DNA of 32,295 nt from positions 1 through 32,295 of the IMG/VR virus record IMGVR_UViG_3300048835_000016; one strand, 5' to 3'. Position 1 is the stretch's first letter; every line of letters starts with the position of its first letter. A program made the position numbers and the translations under genes. The notes below the pieces were generated by a model. The model was not told the origin of the DNA. It ran no database searches and worked only from the letters and a program-made list of their open reading frames with translations. Source of the DNA: a virus. Shown in pieces: positions 18,858-27,638 of this stretch.

Positions 18858-18887
18858 GCCCCCCTTCGGGGGGGCCTTCCCCTTTTT
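18858..18887 (+). terminator. Rho-independent terminator
   Basis: GCCCCCC-TTC-GGGGGGG-C stem followed by CTTCCCC and TTTTT. Ends the capsid transcript; the fibre gene begins 15 bases later, so partial readthrough or a further promoter is needed. Confidence 0.75.
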
Positions 18888-18901
18888 CCTTTGGAGACCT
18901 C

Positions 18902-20212
18902 ATGTCCGTCGAACGACGATATTCGCTGATCCGGCATGAGCACACGATTCAGGACTTTGAAGACTGGGGCCTATTAGGCACCACAGCCGATTGGTGGGGC
19001 AAGCTCACTCGCGTCCTCGACAACGGCGTAATGGAGATCGGGAAGTACATCGACTTCCACGAGACCGACGACGACGCCGGCGACTACGACTACCGCCTCA
19101 CGGTGACTTCCGGGAGTCTGTACACTAGCGGCGACATTCAGACTGGCCGCGTTATTGCGCAGGGTGCGACTGGCGCACTTCCTTCGCTTGGATACGCCAA
19201 CGAATCTACCAGCCTAGTCCTCAGCTACAGCGGAGACTTCGCCTACGGCCTGCTGGCCGGAGTCCTCAATTCTGGCAACGCCTGGATTCAGGTGGGCCGC
19301 TTTGACGGCACGGCCACGGCGTACAACTTATCCCTACAGCCCCTCGGGGGCTCAGTACACGTAGGCAACATGGGTGGCGGCGTCACTAACATCTACGGCA
19401 CGAACGGCAACATCGTTGACTTCGTGACGAACCACGCGACCACGGCGTACCTGCGCCTATTCACCAACAGAGGAGCTACGCTCAACTCCTACTGGTACAC
19501 CGACGCTTCAGGGCACGGCCTTCTTGGCAGCAATGGCGCTTGGGATCTAGTGATTGATCAGGCCAGCAACGCCGTTACGATGTACGGCAACGTCGTTATT
19601 CCTAGTGGCAGCGGCTACTTCTTCGACGGCGGCGGTACAAACTACATCGGCAACAACACCACGTCCTCCTACTCCACGCTGCTCATCTCTAGCTCAAGGG
19701 GCGGATACAGCGGCTTTTACTGCGCGCACTCAGGCGTGTCGATGATGTGGGATAGCTCCGGTAACGGCGGCCCGTACCGCGAATCCAACAGCAGGTGGTT
19801 TCACTACTACAACGTCAGTACCGACTGCACCGGTTTCGGTGGCACGAGTACCTCGGGCTCCTACCGCATATACGTTACCGGATCAGCCTACGCGACCGGC
19901 ACTTGGACGGCCTCGGACGGACGCAAGAAGGAGAACATCCGCACGCTTAAGGGCGCGCTGGATGTCGTCTCCATGATGCGCGGAGTCGAGTATACGTGGA
20001 AGGCAGACGCCAATGTTGGCCAAGACCCGGACGTTGCGCACATCGGCGTGATCGCTCAGGAAGTGCAGGAAGTCGTGCCGTCAGCGGTCCACTACGCAGC
20101 GGACTCTGACTCGTACGCAGTCGACTACAACGGCCTCGTCGGCCTGTTGATTCAGGCAGTCAAGGAGTTGAAGGAGGAAGTCTATGAGCTTAAGACAGAA
20201 CGCCGTCGCTAA
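18902..20212 (+). CDS. Fibre/appendage protein with S74 intramolecular chaperone domain
   Basis: 436 residues, GGAG five bases before ATG. A repetitive beta-rich shaft rich in Gly, Ser, Thr and Tyr fills residues 60-335. From residue 338 the sequence SDGRKKENIRTLKG, then HIGVIAQEVQEVVP and YNGLVGLLIQAVKELK, is a typical Peptidase_S74 chaperone; S338 is the expected self-cleavage nucleophile. It trimerises the fibre and then is cut off. Unusually the gene lies among head genes rather than at the tail end, so it could be a head fibre or a tail spike. Some TTA codons occur, unlike in the portal gene. Confidence 0.85.
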   Translation: MSVERRYSLIRHEHTIQDFEDWGLLGTTADWWGKLTRVLDNGVMEIGKYIDFHETDDDAGDYDYRLTVTSGSLYTSGDIQTGRVIAQGATGALPSLGYANESTSLVLSYSGDFAYGLLAGVLNSGNAWIQVGRFDGTATAYNLSLQPLGGSVHVGNMGGGVTNIYGTNGNIVDFVTNHATTAYLRLFTNRGATLNSYWYTDASGHGLLGSNGAWDLVIDQASNAVTMYGNVVIPSGSGYFFDGGGTNYIGNNTTSSYSTLLISSSRGGYSGFYCAHSGVSMMWDSSGNGGPYRESNSRWFHYYNVSTDCTGFGGTSTSGSYRIYVTGSAYATGTWTASDGRKKENIRTLKGALDVVSMMRGVEYTWKADANVGQDPDVAHIGVIAQEVQEVVPSAVHYAADSDSYAVDYNGLVGLLIQAVKELKEEVYELKTERRR

Positions 20213-20447
20213 CTACATGAGCGTGCTGGTCTCGCAGTACCGCGTCTTGGAGGAAGAGAAGCAGCAGCTACTCAACCCGAAGGGCCGGCTAGCCGAGATC
20301 GCCGCACAGCAGGAGGAGTTGGTTGAGGATGCACAGGCTGCCCTAGTCCGCTACAACGCGGCCCACGGAACGGACTACACCCTCGCCCAGATCCGCAACA
20401 AGTTCAAACCAGCCACCCCCGCGCCTACTGGCCCGGTCGTACCGTAA
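20184..20447 (+). CDS. Small coiled-coil protein with Pro-rich end
   Basis: 87 residues starting MSLRQNAVANYMSVLVSQYR with a perfect AAGGAGG site; overlaps the fibre gene by 29 bases. A long helix (EEEKQQLLNPKGRLAEIAAQ) precedes a proline-rich tail. Role unknown. Confidence 0.7.
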   Translation: MSLRQNAVANYMSVLVSQYRVLEEEKQQLLNPKGRLAEIAAQQEELVEDAQAALVRYNAAHGTDYTLAQIRNKFKPATPAPTGPVVP

Positions 20448-20456
20448 GGAACCAAC

Positions 20457-20600
20457 ATGGAAACAGCACTCGTTGTACTAGCCGTCGTAGCCTTTGCAGC
20501 TGGCGTATACTTCTTCGTCCACAAGACGGATAAGGCCAAGCCCGCGCGTCCTGCCGGTGGCCGACCGAAGGACCCCAACATCAAGACTGAGGAACGATAA
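20457..20600 (+). CDS. Small single-pass membrane protein
   Basis: 47 residues: an N-terminal membrane helix (TALVVLAVVAFAAGVYFFV) followed by a basic, Pro-rich tail (RPAGGRPKDPNIK). AAGGA six bases before ATG. Too short for most annotation cut-offs but well signalled. Function unknown. Confidence 0.7.
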   Translation: METALVVLAVVAFAAGVYFFVHKTDKAKPARPAGGRPKDPNIKTEER

Positions 20601-20602
20601 GC

Positions 20603-20908
20603 ATGGCAACTAATCTGACGTGGACCGGCACTACCCAGTACACGGACGGTCGCCCGTACACGCAGGCAGACCACGGCGGCTACGAGGTCGAGGTCAACGG
20701 AGTAGTTGGCATCGCTGTCCCTGTTGCTTGGGACGTCGACAACCAGTACACGTTCCCGCTGGCTGACCTTCCGGGTGTCGTGCAGGGCGAGAACACGGTG
20801 CGGATGCGCACAGTTTCGGCAGCCGGTGTAGCCTCGGAGTACACCCCGCTGGTGTCTTTCGAGTACCGGTCGGTCCCTCAGGTGCCGACAAACCTCGCAG
20901 CAGAGTGA
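20603..20908 (+). CDS. Small beta-sandwich (Fn3-like) protein
   Basis: 101 residues starting MATNLTWTGTTQYTDGRPYT. Strand-rich with GYEVEVNGV and NTVRMRTVSAAGVASEYTPL, which resembles a fibronectin type III domain as carried by many phage surface proteins. AGGA nine bases upstream. Perhaps a decoration or fibre accessory. Confidence 0.65.
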   Translation: MATNLTWTGTTQYTDGRPYTQADHGGYEVEVNGVVGIAVPVAWDVDNQYTFPLADLPGVVQGENTVRMRTVSAAGVASEYTPLVSFEYRSVPQVPTNLAAE

Positions 20909-20970
20909 CACTCTGGCTTGTCGGCGCGGCTGCTGTGGCCCTACTGATCTTCTTAGGAACTAGACTGTGA
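20905..20970 (+). CDS. 21-residue membrane peptide
   Basis: Starts with GTG at 20905 inside the previous stop (GTGA) and ends with a TGA that lies inside the GTGA start of the tail adaptor. The product (MTLWLVGAAAVALLIFLGTR plus L) is one membrane helix. The double four-base overlap is unlikely by chance in an operon built that way, so translation by coupling is plausible, though no strong ribosome site is seen. Confidence 0.5.
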   Translation: MTLWLVGAAAVALLIFLGTRL

Positions 20971-21677
20971 CCCTTCTACAGATTGTCAACCGAGTCTTGC
21001 GCCGCCTCCGTGAGGATGCGGTGGCTGATTTCTCAGAAGACTACACGGCCCTCATCGTGGACTTCGTTGCTGATATCCACGCCGAGATGCTCGACGCGCA
21101 CGATTGGTCGGTCTTCGATACGGAGGTTACGGTTACGACCGTAGCCTCCCAGACCGAGTACGACCTGTACACGGCAGCGTCTACCCCTGTCACCCGCGAG
21201 TCCTTCCTGCGGTACGAGGGTCCTAATCCCTCAGTGTTCTACCGCAAGCCGACCTCGGACAACCAAGGTCATCAGCTGCGGCAGATCTCATGGCAGACCT
21301 ACGTGGCCCTCAAGAACGAGGACCAGACGGATACGGCGGAACACCCCGAGTACTTCGCCATCATCCAGAACGACGACGGGTGGCGCTTGGCTGTGTGGCC
21401 CACGCCGGATAACTCCGACACCGAGATCAACATGCAGTGGTGGATCCCGGAGGCTGCGATAGCTGGTGAGACGGCCACGACCACGGACACCGTGAAGGTC
21501 CCGTCCCGTCCCCTCGTCTTAGGTGCCCTGATGATGGCGCTCAACGAGCGCGGTGAGGAACTCGGTGAACCGGGGAATATGGCGGAGCAGCGATACTACG
21601 CCGCTCTGGGCGTCGCCAAAGAGACTGACATTCAGAATGCAGGCCGGGTCAACCGGTACGAGTTCTATAGAGAGTAA
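20967..21677 (+). CDS. Head-tail adaptor (tail tubular protein A-like)
   Basis: 236 residues from GTG 20967 with AGGA eight bases upstream. Opening MTLLQIVNRVLRRLREDAVA and the helix DYTALIVDFVADIHAEMLDA followed by HDWSVFDTEV are characteristic of podovirus adaptor proteins that close the portal. Followed directly by the nozzle gene, the usual order. Confidence 0.85.
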   Translation: MTLLQIVNRVLRRLREDAVADFSEDYTALIVDFVADIHAEMLDAHDWSVFDTEVTVTTVASQTEYDLYTAASTPVTRESFLRYEGPNPSVFYRKPTSDNQGHQLRQISWQTYVALKNEDQTDTAEHPEYFAIIQNDDGWRLAVWPTPDNSDTEINMQWWIPEAAIAGETATTTDTVKVPSRPLVLGALMMALNERGEELGEPGNMAEQRYYAALGVAKETDIQNAGRVNRYEFYRE

Positions 21678-21679
21678 CG

Positions 21680-23236
21680 ATGCCGCAACCGCGACGACAT
21701 GGTGGAGCCGAGCTACTGCACATCCCGCTGGTTGTCCCCGGATTCAAGGGGCTGAACAAGCAGCAGGCAGGCTCGACCCTCGGCCCGGAGTGGGCGACGG
21801 TACTGCTCAACGCCGCCATTGACGACTCTGGACGCGTCGCAGCCCGCAAGGGTTGGGGCGCTGTCACCACGTCTGCCCTCGGCTCGGCCATCGTGCAGGC
21901 CATCGAGTACATCAAGTCTGACGCCACTACTGCCCTGATCGTCAGCACAGCTACCACGCTGCACTCCAGCGTCAACGACGGTGCGTCCTTCTCGGACATC
22001 ACCGGTACTGCCTCCTTCACGGACGGCAACTGGCAGTTCCACAACTTCAACAACCAGATCATCGGCGTGCAGGCGGGCAAGGCCCCGATCCGGTACACCG
22101 GTACGGGCAGCTTCGCCCACCTCACGGACGTCAACGCCCCCAAGGGCGGAGTCAGTCTGTCGGCCTTTGGCCGCATGTGGATCAGCGGTGCGGACGGCCA
22201 CACCCTGTACTACTCGGCGCTGCTGGACGCTACGGACTGGACTAGCTCGGACTCAGGCACTCTTGACCTGTGGAACGTGTGGCCCGGTAACGACCAGATC
22301 ACGGCCCTTGCTTCTTTCAACGGCACCCTGATCGTCTTCGGCAAGAACAGCATCGTGTTCTACACCGACGGCGCAGGCTCCGCCCTTGGCTTCGACCCCA
22401 TCCAAGCATACGTGTCCGACGTCGTTCGTGGCACGGGGTGCATTGCCCGTGACTCCATTCAGGAGGTCGACGGCGACCTGTGGTTCCTGTCTGAGAACGG
22501 ACTCCAGTCCCTCGGACGTCTCGTCACCCAGAAGTCCAACCCCCTTGACAATCTGTCCAAGCCGGTACAGGACTTCCTCAGCGCGTACGTGTCGGCAGCC
22601 GACCTTACGCTCCTCCGCTCCGCGTACTCACCGAGGGACAGGGTTTTCCTCCTTTCCCTACCTTCGGTGGGTACGACGGAATCAGGCGTCGCCTTCGGGT
22701 TCGACACGCGCGGCAGGCTTGAGGATGGGTCCGCACGGTGTATCGGGACGTGGACGCTAGTCCCTACCGCTATGATCGTGCGCCGAAACGGCAAGTTCCT
22801 CATGGCCCGCAAGGGTAGTGTGGGCAAGCTGGGGCAGTACATCACCGGTCTGGACGACGCTAGCAGCTACTCCTTCGAGTACAACTCGGGATGGATCGAC
22901 CTCACTCAGCAGGGTCTCCTGCTCATGCCCAAGCGGTACGAGGGCGTGTTCTTCTCCGACTCCACCATCGACGTCAACTTCAAGTGGGCGTTCGACTTCT
23001 CCAGTTCCTTCCTCTCCAAGACCAAGGCCTTCACGGGCACGGCGTCAGGCGGTGAGTGGGGAGCGGACGAGTGGGGGGAGGCAGAGTTCGGCGGAGGCGT
23101 CCTACTCCGCGAGGGCCAAGTCCCGGCCAGAGGAACGGGCCAGTACATCCAGCTGGGCATCTCAGCGATCATCTCTAACACCACGTTGGCTGTCCAGAAG
23201 CTAACCCTATTCGCCAAGGTTGGAAGGCTCTCCTAA
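21680..23236 (+). CDS. Tail nozzle (tail tubular protein B-like) protein
   Basis: 518 residues. After PLVVPGFKGLNKQQAGSTLG the sequence is made of beta blades (GRMWISGADGHTLYYSALLD, NGTLIVFGKNSIVFY, VDGDLWFLSENGLQSLGR), fitting the beta-propeller nozzle of short tails. Neighbour of the adaptor and of the fibre gene. Confidence 0.83.
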   Translation: MPQPRRHGGAELLHIPLVVPGFKGLNKQQAGSTLGPEWATVLLNAAIDDSGRVAARKGWGAVTTSALGSAIVQAIEYIKSDATTALIVSTATTLHSSVNDGASFSDITGTASFTDGNWQFHNFNNQIIGVQAGKAPIRYTGTGSFAHLTDVNAPKGGVSLSAFGRMWISGADGHTLYYSALLDATDWTSSDSGTLDLWNVWPGNDQITALASFNGTLIVFGKNSIVFYTDGAGSALGFDPIQAYVSDVVRGTGCIARDSIQEVDGDLWFLSENGLQSLGRLVTQKSNPLDNLSKPVQDFLSAYVSAADLTLLRSAYSPRDRVFLLSLPSVGTTESGVAFGFDTRGRLEDGSARCIGTWTLVPTAMIVRRNGKFLMARKGSVGKLGQYITGLDDASSYSFEYNSGWIDLTQQGLLLMPKRYEGVFFSDSTIDVNFKWAFDFSSSFLSKTKAFTGTASGGEWGADEWGEAEFGGGVLLREGQVPARGTGQYIQLGISAIISNTTLAVQKLTLFAKVGRLS

Positions 23237-24003
23237 TGTCGAACTACACCCAGAACGTCAGCTACGGTCCGAAGGACGCCCTCACCACGGGCGACGCTGC
23301 GAAGCGTATCAAGGGCGTCGAGATCGACGCGGAGTTTGCGGAGATTGCTACGGCGATCTCCTCGAAGGAAGATACGGCGAACAAGGGCGCAGCCAACGGG
23401 TACTGCGGACTCGACGCAGGCGGCCTTGTGGTCAAGGCGGACCTCCCTGCTAGCGTCGTCTATAACGATGCGGCTGCGGCTCTGGGATCTACGCTCAGCG
23501 TGGCGGGGGCTACTACGCTGGCGGCCATGTCGGCTACGACTGGGGCGTTCTCCTCGAACACCACGGTAGGTGGGACCCTCAACGTAACGGGCACGCTGAC
23601 TGGTGCAGCCGGTGCGTTTACGTCCATGACCATCAGCGGCGTGTCGGTCCTTACGACCTCCTCGGGCCTAAATGCCAGCAACATCAATGCAGGCAGCATA
23701 AGCGCAGCCTACGTCCCGGTCGGCGCTGTCACGCAGCATCAGGCCAGCCTGAGCATTGCCGAGTCTCAGATTGCTGACGGGGCCGTGTTTGGTCGCCTAG
23801 GCTCCACCGAGACGGTTACTGGCGCGTGGTCGTTCTCGGCTATGGGGGCCTCGACAATCACTGGCGCACTGACCCGCTCGACCATGGGCTCGCACCCGTA
23901 CTTCGGGTCGTCCACCCAGAACAGCGGAAAGATCACCCTGTCCACCTCAGCAGCTTCCGGTACTCCGGGCGCTGGTGACATCTGGATCCAGTACACGGCG
24001 TAA
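23236..24003 (+). CDS. Tail fibre protein
   Basis: 255 residues. The N-terminal 50 residues (YGPKDALTTGDAAKRIKGVE, IDAEFAEIATAISSKED) form the anchor seen in short-tail fibres; the remainder is a Ser/Thr/Gly/Ala-rich shaft with repeated TGA(F/W) and TGTL motifs. Start shares the preceding stop (TAATG). A short fibre without a clear receptor-binding tip; the tip may be a separate gene. Confidence 0.78.
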   Translation: MSNYTQNVSYGPKDALTTGDAAKRIKGVEIDAEFAEIATAISSKEDTANKGAANGYCGLDAGGLVVKADLPASVVYNDAAAALGSTLSVAGATTLAAMSATTGAFSSNTTVGGTLNVTGTLTGAAGAFTSMTISGVSVLTTSSGLNASNINAGSISAAYVPVGAVTQHQASLSIAESQIADGAVFGRLGSTETVTGAWSFSAMGASTITGALTRSTMGSHPYFGSSTQNSGKITLSTSAASGTPGAGDIWIQYTA

Positions 24004-24008
24004 GTATC

Positions 24009-24527
24009 ATGGGACTCAGTGTAGGCGTAAGCGGTGCGTGGAAGACCATGGCCAACCTGTCGGTTGGAGTTGGCGGCGCGTGGAAGCAGGTGCAGAAGGT
24101 CTCCGTCGGAGTAGGCGGAGTATGGAAGGATGCGTGGACGTACCTGACGGTAGCCGTTACGGCGACGATCCCCGAGCTTGTCTCAGAGATCTCGCCTACC
24201 GACGCTCAGTGCACTCTCACGGTTGCAAACACCGGTGCGCTCACTACGTCTCTCGGCACAGGCAACCAGACGTGGCTTACCGCAGGCAGCGCCTCTCAGG
24301 TCGATGTGAGGCTTACTCAGGTCAGCCTTACCGGGGCCGGTTCCATGTCGGGATCAGCCTTGGCGACGTGGCTCAACTGCGGCACTACCCGCTCGTGGAC
24401 GAACACCAACACCACGAACGGAGTCAACGCCAGCAAGTTCACGGGCACCCTTGAGTTCCGTGACGCGACGACCTTGGCCGTGCTTGACACGGCTACCGTC
24501 ACTCTTGACGCGAACACGGAGACCTAA
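24009..24527 (+). CDS. Tail fibre accessory protein with triple VGVxGxWK repeat
   Basis: 172 residues. The first 42 residues hold three copies of SVGVxGxWK (residues 4-12, 18-26, 32-40), a motif found in phage tail-tip and receptor-binding proteins. The rest is beta-rich with many Thr/Asn. Probably a fibre cap or adhesion module. No obvious ribosome site, but six bases from the preceding stop. Confidence 0.6.
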   Translation: MGLSVGVSGAWKTMANLSVGVGGAWKQVQKVSVGVGGVWKDAWTYLTVAVTATIPELVSEISPTDAQCTLTVANTGALTTSLGTGNQTWLTAGSASQVDVRLTQVSLTGAGSMSGSALATWLNCGTTRSWTNTNTTNGVNASKFTGTLEFRDATTLAVLDTATVTLDANTET

Positions 24528-24529
24528 CC

Positions 24530-24808
24530 ATGTTCGACGCCCTCAAATCACTGCTGGAGCTTATACCAGCTGTCGCTATCGTCCTATCTATAGGAATTGC
24601 ATACGGAGTCTTAAAGGTGAAGAGTGCGACTACGGCCACACGCCTCGACCAGTTGGAAGCAGAAGCACTTAACCTTGACAGCGCGATGCGCGCGAGAGTG
24701 GACGGCATAGCTAGCGAGTTGTCGCAGCACAAGCACGACACGACGGACCGACTGGCCCGCATTGAAACAAAGTTGGACATCCTGCTCCAACAGAACATCA
24801 TCAAGTAA
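24530..24808 (+). CDS. Membrane-anchored coiled-coil protein
   Basis: 92 residues: N-terminal membrane helix (LIPAVAIVLSIGIAYGVL) then a coiled coil (LDQLEAEALNLDSAMRARVD to IETKLDILLQQN). Resembles inner-membrane spanin or DUF2730-like proteins. It could be a lysis helper; the main lysis genes are 5.4 kb downstream. Confidence 0.62.
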   Translation: MFDALKSLLELIPAVAIVLSIGIAYGVLKVKSATTATRLDQLEAEALNLDSAMRARVDGIASELSQHKHDTTDRLARIETKLDILLQQNIIK

Positions 24809-24819
24809 GGTACAGACAC

Positions 24820-26130
24820 ATGCCCTTAATGGCAGCCGGTATCGGCGCAGTCGGTAGTATCGCGGGCGGCCTCATCGGAGGCAAGCCGTCGACTCCGAAG
24901 TACCGCCCCTTCGACGTGACGTCAGGCCTCGGTCTGGTGGACTACGACAAGAAGGGCCGGACCATCGACGCCACGCTCTCCCCGGAGCAGCAGGCGTTTG
25001 CGGACCAGTACAACCAGATTGCGCAGGGCTACCTCGGTGGTGGCTACGGCGGCCAGCAGGCGCAGGAGTGGATGCAGCAGGCAGGCGGGATGATCCCCGG
25101 CCTGTTCCAAGGCTCGCTGGATGCTTCGGCCATGGATCCGTACTCGCTTGCTGCGTACCAGCAGCAGTTGGGAGGGTTGCAGGGGCAGCTGGGCGGGATG
25201 TTTGGGGGTGCGGCTAACTACGGTGCGGGCATACTCGGAGGCCCGGCCCCCGGCGCGGCCCAGTCGAACCAGATGTTCGGCCTCGGCCAGCAGCTTGCGG
25301 GCAACAACTACAACGACGTGTACCAGCAGAGGCTCGGCCTTCTGCGCCAGCAGGCACAGCCGTACGAGCAGCGCGCTCAGGACTCGTTCCTTGGGCGGCA
25401 GTACGCAATGGGCCGCATGGGCACCACGGGTGGCCAGCGCGATATCGAGGCGTTCTCGACCGGCCTGAGTCAGGGTGACACGACCCGGCAGCTGGACGCG
25501 ATGGGCTTGGCTGAGTCCCTGTACGGCAGGGATCAGGGTCTTGCTCAGGGCTACATGGGTCAGGGCTTGCAGGGCATTCTGGGTGGCTTCGGTGCCCAGC
25601 AGCAGGCCGGTCAGGGCATGTTCGGCTTGGCTGGCCAGCTTGGACAGCAGCTTGGCGGTCTCTACGGGCAGGGCTTCGGCGCTGCGCAGGGCTTCAACGA
25701 GCTCACCAACCAGCGCGCACAGCAGCGGATGGCCAATGCCACGAACCTGTTTGGGTTTGGCTCGAACGTCAACACGCAGAACCTCCAGACCGGTACCGGT
25801 ATGCAGGGGAACGCGGTCAACCTGTACCAGCAGTTGCTCGGCAACGCAGGCTACGGGCACACGGCTGGCGCTGGCGCTATGGCCGGTCAGGCCTACGCGG
25901 CTCAGTCCTTCCAGCCCAACGCGCTCGGCGCAGGCATTCAGGCGTTCAGCAACGGTATGCTCGCCAATCCGGCAGCCTTCGGCAGCCAGATCAAGGGCCT
26001 GTTCGGCGGAGGTGGTGCCCCGGCTCCGACCGTGGGCAGCTACGCCATGCAGCCGTTCAACGTGCCTAGTGGTGTGCAGAACATCCAGATGCCCAACTTC
26101 AACATCCTCCCCGGTGGAGGGAGCTTCTAA
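24820..26130 (+). CDS. Internal virion protein, Gly/Gln-rich
   Basis: 436 residues starting MPLMAAGIGAVGSIAGGLIG. Small Gly/Ala hydrophobic N-terminus, then repeats rich in Gly, Gln, Tyr and Ala (GGLQGQLGGMFGGAANYGAG). This is the first of three ejection proteins of short-tailed phages, which leave the virion with the DNA and form a channel in the cell envelope. Confidence 0.75.
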   Translation: MPLMAAGIGAVGSIAGGLIGGKPSTPKYRPFDVTSGLGLVDYDKKGRTIDATLSPEQQAFADQYNQIAQGYLGGGYGGQQAQEWMQQAGGMIPGLFQGSLDASAMDPYSLAAYQQQLGGLQGQLGGMFGGAANYGAGILGGPAPGAAQSNQMFGLGQQLAGNNYNDVYQQRLGLLRQQAQPYEQRAQDSFLGRQYAMGRMGTTGGQRDIEAFSTGLSQGDTTRQLDAMGLAESLYGRDQGLAQGYMGQGLQGILGGFGAQQQAGQGMFGLAGQLGQQLGGLYGQGFGAAQGFNELTNQRAQQRMANATNLFGFGSNVNTQNLQTGTGMQGNAVNLYQQLLGNAGYGHTAGAGAMAGQAYAAQSFQPNALGAGIQAFSNGMLANPAAFGSQIKGLFGGGGAPAPTVGSYAMQPFNVPSGVQNIQMPNFNILPGGGSF

Positions 26131-27626
26131 TGGCGAATCCTCAGATGTATCCGGGCCTGCTCTCGCAGTTCGGCTTGGATCTCGACCCGGCCAAGATGAA
26201 GGAGCAAGACCTTCTCCTGAACCAGCAGCGCAACCTTGAGTTGGCTGGTGGGCTGGGCTACCGTGGCTCGGCAGCGGGTGCCGCTCAGGGCGGTGCCCTG
26301 TTCGCGGCTGCCCTTGCGAATCGGGGGTACAAGACCCCTGATCAAGACCAGCGGAAGATCGACACGGCCAAGCAGGCGACGCAGTTGATGGACGCGTGGA
26401 GGGCCAAGAACCCGGACGCCAAGGCTACCGACGCCTCCCTCCAGTACCAGAAGTTCCTTGCCGACTCTGCCTTCCGTAACGGGCTGGCCGACGTCGGTGC
26501 TTCGGTCATGGAACAGTACGAGACCAAGCGGATGCAGCGCGAGGCGCAGCAGCTTGAACTCAAGAACCTCGGCTTCGACTCGCGTATCAAGGAAGTGCAG
26601 GCCGACATGGCACCAGAGGAGGCCGAGCATCAGAAGTGGCTGTGGGGCCAAGAGGAGTGGCAGGATGTGTTCCCGGTCGGGGCCAACAACCCGAACACCG
26701 GCAAGCGCCTCAAGATCGACTCCGAAGGCAACATGACGGACAACCAAGGGAACGTCATCTATCAGGCTGGGGAGTACACCTCAATCCGTCCGCAGGAGCT
26801 CACGTCGACCAACGGGGAAGGCGTCGAGCTAATGATGACCGACTCCGAGGCTGGCAAGAAGCGAGAGATCCAGACGGCCTTCGTGGAGATGATCGACGGT
26901 GTTACGGACGTTGCGAACATCATCGACAACGCGACTGCGCGGGATGGGAGCACTGACGTCCTAGGCTTCGGCGGAGCGGTCGCCGCTAAGTCTGTCGAGA
27001 TCGCAGACAACATGACCTCGACGATGAACAACATCGGCAAGATGTTCGGCATCGCTCCGGGCGCAGTCGAGATCGAGATTCCCGGTGAGGTCGGCAAGAA
27101 GGGCCAGAAGAAGTACGCAGACCTGCGTGGTAGCGGGCAGAAGATCCTGCTTGAGAAGTACGGCAGACAGGTGGACGGCGTGCTTCACGCCTACATCCCT
27201 GACGCCCTGCGGCTCACAGGTCAGGACGCCATCCGCATTCGACAGAACCTCATGAACGTGGCCTACGCGATCATGCGGTCGAAGGAGCCGGGCAACAACC
27301 GGTACTCGGACGCGGACTTCAAGAACGCTCTGGAACTTGCCGGTCAGGGATTGGCGGATCCCGAGAAGCTCAAGGCTACGTTGTACGACAACGTGAACCG
27401 GGCGGCTCGATCCTACGATCTGGCACTGGCTCAGACGGCTGGTATGCACGACCGGATCTGGTCGGCAGAGAGCAGAGAACTCACGGCTCGGAAGCGGGCC
27501 GAGTTCGACAAGCGGTTTGGCGGGTATGCGATTCCCACTGCACGTGGGGTAGCCCCGGTCAATAGCGGTCGTCCGGTCACGGTGACTGACGACGAGGGTG
27601 AGTGGCAGTTGTCCATCGCCCCATAA
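26130..27626 (+). CDS. Internal virion (ejection) protein
   Basis: 498 residues starting MANPQMYPGLLSQFGLDLDP. Mostly helical; a central part (VEMIDGVTDVANIIDNATAR) and a C-terminal part around RIRQNLMNVAYAIMRSKEPG. No enzyme motif. The stop-start overlap with the preceding gene and the following transglycosylase gene mark it as the middle ejection protein. Confidence 0.75.
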   Translation: MANPQMYPGLLSQFGLDLDPAKMKEQDLLLNQQRNLELAGGLGYRGSAAGAAQGGALFAAALANRGYKTPDQDQRKIDTAKQATQLMDAWRAKNPDAKATDASLQYQKFLADSAFRNGLADVGASVMEQYETKRMQREAQQLELKNLGFDSRIKEVQADMAPEEAEHQKWLWGQEEWQDVFPVGANNPNTGKRLKIDSEGNMTDNQGNVIYQAGEYTSIRPQELTSTNGEGVELMMTDSEAGKKREIQTAFVEMIDGVTDVANIIDNATARDGSTDVLGFGGAVAAKSVEIADNMTSTMNNIGKMFGIAPGAVEIEIPGEVGKKGQKKYADLRGSGQKILLEKYGRQVDGVLHAYIPDALRLTGQDAIRIRQNLMNVAYAIMRSKEPGNNRYSDADFKNALELAGQGLADPEKLKATLYDNVNRAARSYDLALAQTAGMHDRIWSAESRELTARKRAEFDKRFGGYAIPTARGVAPVNSGRPVTVTDDEGEWQLSIAP

Positions 27627-27638
27627 CAAGGTGGATTG

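Noticed and set aside
24922-25860. 312-residue minus-strand frame
   Set aside because: Antisense to the Gly/Gln-rich internal virion protein; composition of a shadow frame.
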